Assembly (NCBI GenBank): GCA_024529925.1
Contig: JAFEUB010000959.1
Span: forward strand, 1,037,501 to 1,101,500
DNA length: 64,000 bases
Direction: 5' to 3'
Source of the DNA: Ophthalmolycus amberensis
Lineage: Eukaryota; Chordata; Actinopteri; Perciformes; Zoarcidae
How positions within the stretch are numbered: the first letter of the stretch is position 1; every line of letters starts with the position of its first letter. A model generated the notes under the pieces. It was not told where the DNA came from and ran no database searches. It saw nothing but the letters and a program-made list of their open reading frames with translations. Below are positions 61,894-64,000 of this stretch, one piece after another. A program made the translations under genes and the position numbers.

Positions 61894-64000
61894 GTCTCAC
61901 AGCAGGCAGATTATTCATTTATTTTTCCCGTTTTAAAAAATAAAAGAACTGTTGATATCATTAAATGTATCTGTTCCATGTGTTACTTTTCCTTTCAATT
62001 AACACACTGAAACCACTGTTCTCTCTGCTAATGAGCTAGTTTATTAATAACCACGACATCTTTACTGAAACAAGCATTGATCCATTTGGTTTCACTCATT
62101 TTGAGTATTTGGTCTGTGAAGAACATCCAGCTCAACAATCCTCACTGCAAATAAATGAATTCTCAAGCTGTGGGACAGACCGCTCTCCATCCGTCTACCT
62201 CAGCCTCCATCCATCCATCAGCACACCCCTCTCTCCCAGCAGCTCTCTTTCACTTCTCCACTCAGTCAACATTATGTCTCTCCACATCTGTGATCAGATA
62301 GAAGTGCGAGATGAGAAATAGAGGCACGGCACGAAACCCCTGAATGTCTAACAAGCACCATTTCATAAATTTCATGGTCGATCTATTCGTCTATCAATCC
62401 GAACGGCATTGTGGGATGGATTTGTTAGAGCACTGACTGTGTTGATTGGTCAACAGGGCAGCATTACCTTCTGCTCTCCGACTCTCACTGTGTGTTTAAT
62501 GACATCTCTCAAGGCTCATAAAGCACCAGAGCTAATCTCGACCAGCTGATACAGTCCGACGAGCAGGTCACATCCACAGACAGCTCCCACGCGCTCAGAG
62601 AAGGTCCACATGCTAGTGGCCCCTCAGACGGCGGGTTGGGGGGCCAGTAGGAGTCCACAATGCGAGAGGGGTTCCAATGGAATTAGTAAAGCCCGGTTTG
62701 CTCACGGCTGCTCTAACACATTAATCTGAGAGCAGAGCCGCGTATCATATCAATATGCTATCAAGCTCCCGACGTGACACACTCGGACAGCGTGGGGGGG
62801 GGGTTCCAGTTTAAACGGAGCGTTTAGTTGTTTTACGAGCTGAATCACATCTGTGAGCTTCTCTGAGTGAAACAAACCATCACTCCACATCACACGTCCA
62901 TCATTGTCTTTGCTTATTCTGTCTTGTAACTGAATCCTCTGAAGCACCATTAGTCATGCCAAGAACAATGACAGAGTAAAGCGGGACTTGGTTAGAAATA
63001 TTGGGATATGTATTTCATGTGCATATGTCTATTAAATACTGTCGAAGAATAATGACTCATATCGGACGACAAAGATGCTGACAGAGGGAGGTCCTTTGTA
63101 ATATGATCACCTAATGTGAATCTCATTTAAGGCTGGTGGAGAACACAAGAACATGCCTGATGGGCTGACGGCCCGTGGACGTGTCCCAGACGGCTCTGGC
63201 TCTTCCACATGTGGTGCACGTGGACACTGGTCAAGGTCAAACTTGATTTGTTGGATTTATTTTCTAACTTGATGGAATAGATTCCTCCTCCTGACATCTG
63301 AGAGTCACACGCAACAGAAGAGGTGTTTCTCCTCCTAACGGGGGTCCAGGGCTGTAATTCAAGCAGAGGGCTCCCTTTGCTAAATGAATGTGGGAAACAG
63401 TTCAATTATATTACGTAATATCTGGAGATTAGCCCAATTAGAGAGAGAAAGCATTTGGTTTCTCACCATTAAAAATACAAAGTGTTCGTCAGCCGTGCGG
63501 GTATCTAGAGCCACATCCGCCTCTGAGGGGTCTACGACCCCAAACACAGGCACGAGGTCTGCTCCCTCCTCACCACACATGTAAGCCTCAACTGCAGTTT
63601 TCTGGGTTTGCAGCGGAGTGTGTGAAGCGGCTTCACAGCCCTGCTGTCTTGCTTCAGGCGCTGAGAGAACGGCTTTGGCTGACAAGGCATCACATCTACA
63701 CAGAGCTCAGACCCAACTTCCAACCTGCCTACTGCTCACTTAAAGCGACCTCGACCACACCATTGCATCTCCCTTCCTAGTTTGATGGCTGTTTAACGAG
63801 TTAAAGGGGGGAACGGGGGAGGACTGCGTCCCTCCAGAGAGAGGCAGAGCAGGGGACACGCGCTCCTATGATATGAGGAGGTTGTGACAGCTCACTCCGC
63901 TGCATACTAATCCTCTCACTAACTGCCTTTTCGCGTGTCCGACAGTTTCCAGTAGTCGTGCCCCGTTACAGGATATTCAATGAGGGGACTTTATTCTATC
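61894..64000. other. Mostly unique noncoding DNA
   Basis: No gene, RNA or transposon recognised. The frames at 63127-63723 overlap on both strands and lack domains. A G run lies near 62794-62801. Confidence 0.45.

Overview
The window looks like vertebrate, most likely teleost (probably percomorph), nuclear DNA. It carries decayed LINEs of the fish L1 and L2/Rex1-like types, several hAT DNA transposons with 8-bp target-site duplications, a Harbinger-like element, a Tc1 relic, tRNA-derived SINEs, a solo LTR and many (CA)n, (GT)n, (TA)n and (ATCC)n arrays. The species cannot be named from sequence alone. No host protein-coding gene, rRNA, functional tRNA gene or CRISPR array could be supported. 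The open frames are short, lie in low-complexity DNA, or belong to broken transposon genes, so this reads as a gene-poor intergenic or long-intron segment.

Layout. 0-7 kb: mostly unique DNA with a 5'-truncated L1 relic (about 2.04-3.94 kb). 7-15 kb: microsatellites, a Tc1 relic on the minus strand, and a tRNA-SINE at 14.9 kb. 15-17 kb: a Harbinger-like element with a hAT nested in it. 18-21 kb: TA/GA microsatellite, possible conserved noncoding DNA and a broken transposon-associated gene near 20.2-20.8 kb. 23-26 kb: a hAT-derived fragment, then a 1.97-kb near-perfect inverted-repeat element, then a LINE 3' end. 27.8-28.7 kb: a hAT with a recognisable transposase C-terminus. 32.4-34.4 kb: an L2-like LINE split by a solo LTR. 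34.6-35.6 kb: a hAT with a ZMYM-like transposase tail. 36.5-37 kb: a short TIR element. 38.1-38.8 kb and 43-43.9 kb: large tandem arrays. 44.7-46.2 kb: a TIR element bracketed by two opposed LINE 3' ends. 48.2 kb: a SINE. 48.9 and 51.8 kb: two almost identical 490-bp segments, the second lying inside a hAT. 52.35 kb: a third copy of the repeat core seen at 15 and 45 kb. 57.1-57.8 kb: a hAT with a perfect 8-bp duplication. 58-64 kb: mostly unique DNA.

The pieces do not form a pathway. They record layered transposition: LINE then LTR, Harbinger-like then hAT, and a hAT that gained local DNA. The most unusual observations are the hAT carrying a >99% identical copy of a segment 2.9 kb away, the long foldback element, and one repeat core that occurs behind two different kinds of transposon ends. 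All comparisons were made by eye; family names rest on remembered motifs and were not searched.
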